Below are positions 63,279 through 64,000 of a DNA stretch of 64,000 nt, in pieces; position 1 is the stretch's first letter, and each line of letters opens with the position of its first letter. The translations under genes and the position numbers were made by a program. Below the pieces are notes generated by a model. The model ran no database searches. It was not told the origin of the DNA and saw only the letters and a program-made list of their open reading frames with translations. Source of the stretch: Lusitaniella coriacea LEGE 07157 (GTDB taxonomy: Bacteria; Cyanobacteriota; Cyanobacteriia; Cyanobacteriales; Spirulinaceae); the NCBI RefSeq assembly GCF_015207425.1, contig NZ_JADEWZ010000003.1, forward strand, positions 124,001 to 188,000. Direction: 5' to 3'.

Positions 63279-63309
63279 ATGACCTAAAACCCTTGCTGGA
63301 ACAAGAAAC
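63261..63309 (+). repeat. Partial copy of the composite dispersed repeat
   Basis: TTTACGCCTGATGTGAATGA, then CCTTGCTGGAACAAG, as in 61964-62048 but diverged and without the purine tail. It includes the last bases of the zinc-ribbon gene. At 63330-63352 a further palindromic GCGCCTAAT...ATTAGGCGC relates to the same motif. Confidence 0.65.
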
Positions 63310-63363
63310 AGCAATACGATAGGGGTTTGAGCGCCTAATCTGCATTAGGCGCGATTTCTTAGT

Positions 63364-64000
63364 TTAGCCGCTCGCTTTGCGTTCTTTAACGAGAGTGGAA
63401 CTCACCCACGCACCTTTGGCATCATAGCTGCGGATAAAGCGCTGTCGCTGGTTTGGTTCTGTTAACCAACCGGATTCTAATATGAAGGGATGACCGGGTT
63501 TGATGTTTAGGGGGCAATTTGCTGATGCGCCATCGGGAAGAAAGAGAATTTGTACGGGGAAGTGTCCTTCGTCGAAGAGCAAGCGGTTGGGGTGAATCTG
63601 GGCGGTGGAGGTTAGAGTATTGTTGCCAAAAGAGAGACTTTGGGAAAGGCGATTATCGCTTTGACGCTCGACTTTAAGGCAAGTGGGGAAGGTTTGAGAA
63701 GGCGCGCGATCGCGGTAGAGTGTTGTAGCTTCTCCTTGCCATTCTCCAATTAATTGTTCGATGGTTAAAGGCAGACGTTCGGGAGGAGAGGTTCCCACTA
63801 ACTTTTCTCGAATCAGCGTTAGGCGATCGAATTGATTGGAACGATTGTAAAGTAAGACAAGGCGCAAGCGGCGATTTCCCTCAATCAACCCCAATTCTGC
63901 GCCAAATTCGCCCCCAAATCCCCATTGCAGCGAACCTTGGGAAAAGGCTCCGTCCTCAAAAAATAAAATATGATAGGGCGGACTGGTTGAATCCCAAACT
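63364..64000 (-). CDS. DUF3598 family protein, 3' part (5' end outside window)
   Basis: The frame on the minus strand is open from the right edge of the window to the stop at 63364-63366, so the last 211 residues are seen; the common start at 63894 is internal (upstream residues GSLQWGFGGEFGAEL are protein-like). Motifs such as NRRLRLVLLYNRSNQFDRLT, IGEWQGEATTLYRD and SWL-like ESGWLTEPNQRQRFIRSYD fit the DUF3598 family of lipocalin/CpcS-like proteins found in cyanobacteria, which have no firm function. Family assignment is recalled, not computed. Confidence 0.7.
   Translation of the reverse strand, partial: VWDSTSPPYHILFFEDGAFSQGSLQWGFGGEFGAELGLIEGNRRLRLVLLYNRSNQFDRLTLIREKLVGTSPPERLPLTIEQLIGEWQGEATTLYRDRAPSQTFPTCLKVERQSDNRLSQSLSFGNNTLTSTAQIHPNRLLFDEGHFPVQILFLPDGASANCPLNIKPGHPFILESGWLTEPNQRQRFIRSYDAKGAWVSSTLVKERKASG

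Overview
This window is cyanobacterial chromosome. It carries the C-phycoerythrin subunit genes cpeB and cpeA with the lyase genes cpeY and cpeZ, a plant-type ferredoxin, a high-light-inducible protein, a probable cytochrome b6f subunit PetL and a principal sigma factor of cyanobacterial type. The HIP1 octamer GCGATCGC is scattered very densely. The phycoerythrin and the large accessory gene content fit a phycoerythrin-containing, probably filamentous, cyanobacterium. The genus cannot be read from the sequence alone.

Layout. 1-10.4 kb: a cassette for the cell envelope with two tandem filamentous-haemagglutinin-type genes (the first cut by the window edge), an exported TPR-CHAT protease, a small relative of the next gene, a repeat-bearing DUF928 protein, and a CHASE2 hybrid histidine kinase. 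10.8-35.5 kb: mostly housekeeping and conserved cyanobacterial genes (pentapeptide protein, speD, an aldolase/SDR fusion, an ABC-2 permease, proA, ccdA, hli, sigA, polysaccharide deacetylase, a lone sensor kinase, methyltransferase, class V aminotransferase, tpiA, folP, trmFO, a site-2 protease), with several Uma2/DUF820 genes, one of which has lost its core. 36.1-39.4 kb: cpeB-cpeA-cpeY-cpeZ. 39.6-42.9 kb: sugar-type ABC permease, 5-formyl-THF cyclo-ligase, ferredoxin, Gfo/Idh oxidoreductase.

43.0-48.4 kb is an accessory island, A+T-richer than its surroundings and nearly free of HIP1. It starts at a truncated NACHT-protein N-terminus. It then has a leftward HTH-NB-ARC ATPase plus TPR protein pair, a 200-bp divergent region full of related GATC/AGCTG repeats, and a rightward operon of a 78-aa protein, a membrane-anchored vWA-like protein and a polytopic coiled-coil membrane protein. 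This is the best candidate for an undescribed conflict or stress system here.

48.5-55.3 kb returns to conserved genes (Uma2, an HTH protein, petL, a beta-barrel protein, rseP, nth, rpsN, aat) and ends with a transposase-like HTH fragment. 55.6-61.9 kb is a second copy of the first cassette without the haemagglutinin: TPR-CHAT, DUF928, CHASE2 kinase in the same order. The window closes with acireductone dioxygenase, a zinc-ribbon membrane protein and a partial DUF3598 gene.

How the genes may work together. In both envelope cassettes every visible product has an export signal or an extracytoplasmic sensor domain, which suggests a secreted adhesin/protease module watched by a CHASE2 kinase. In the island, the shared divergent control region suggests that the STAND ATPase pair and the vWA/membrane operon are regulated together. 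Both ideas are inferences. Several dispersed intergenic repeats (short palindromes, an AATTGGT tract, and a composite repeat ending in GGGAATAGGGAA) occupy the gaps.
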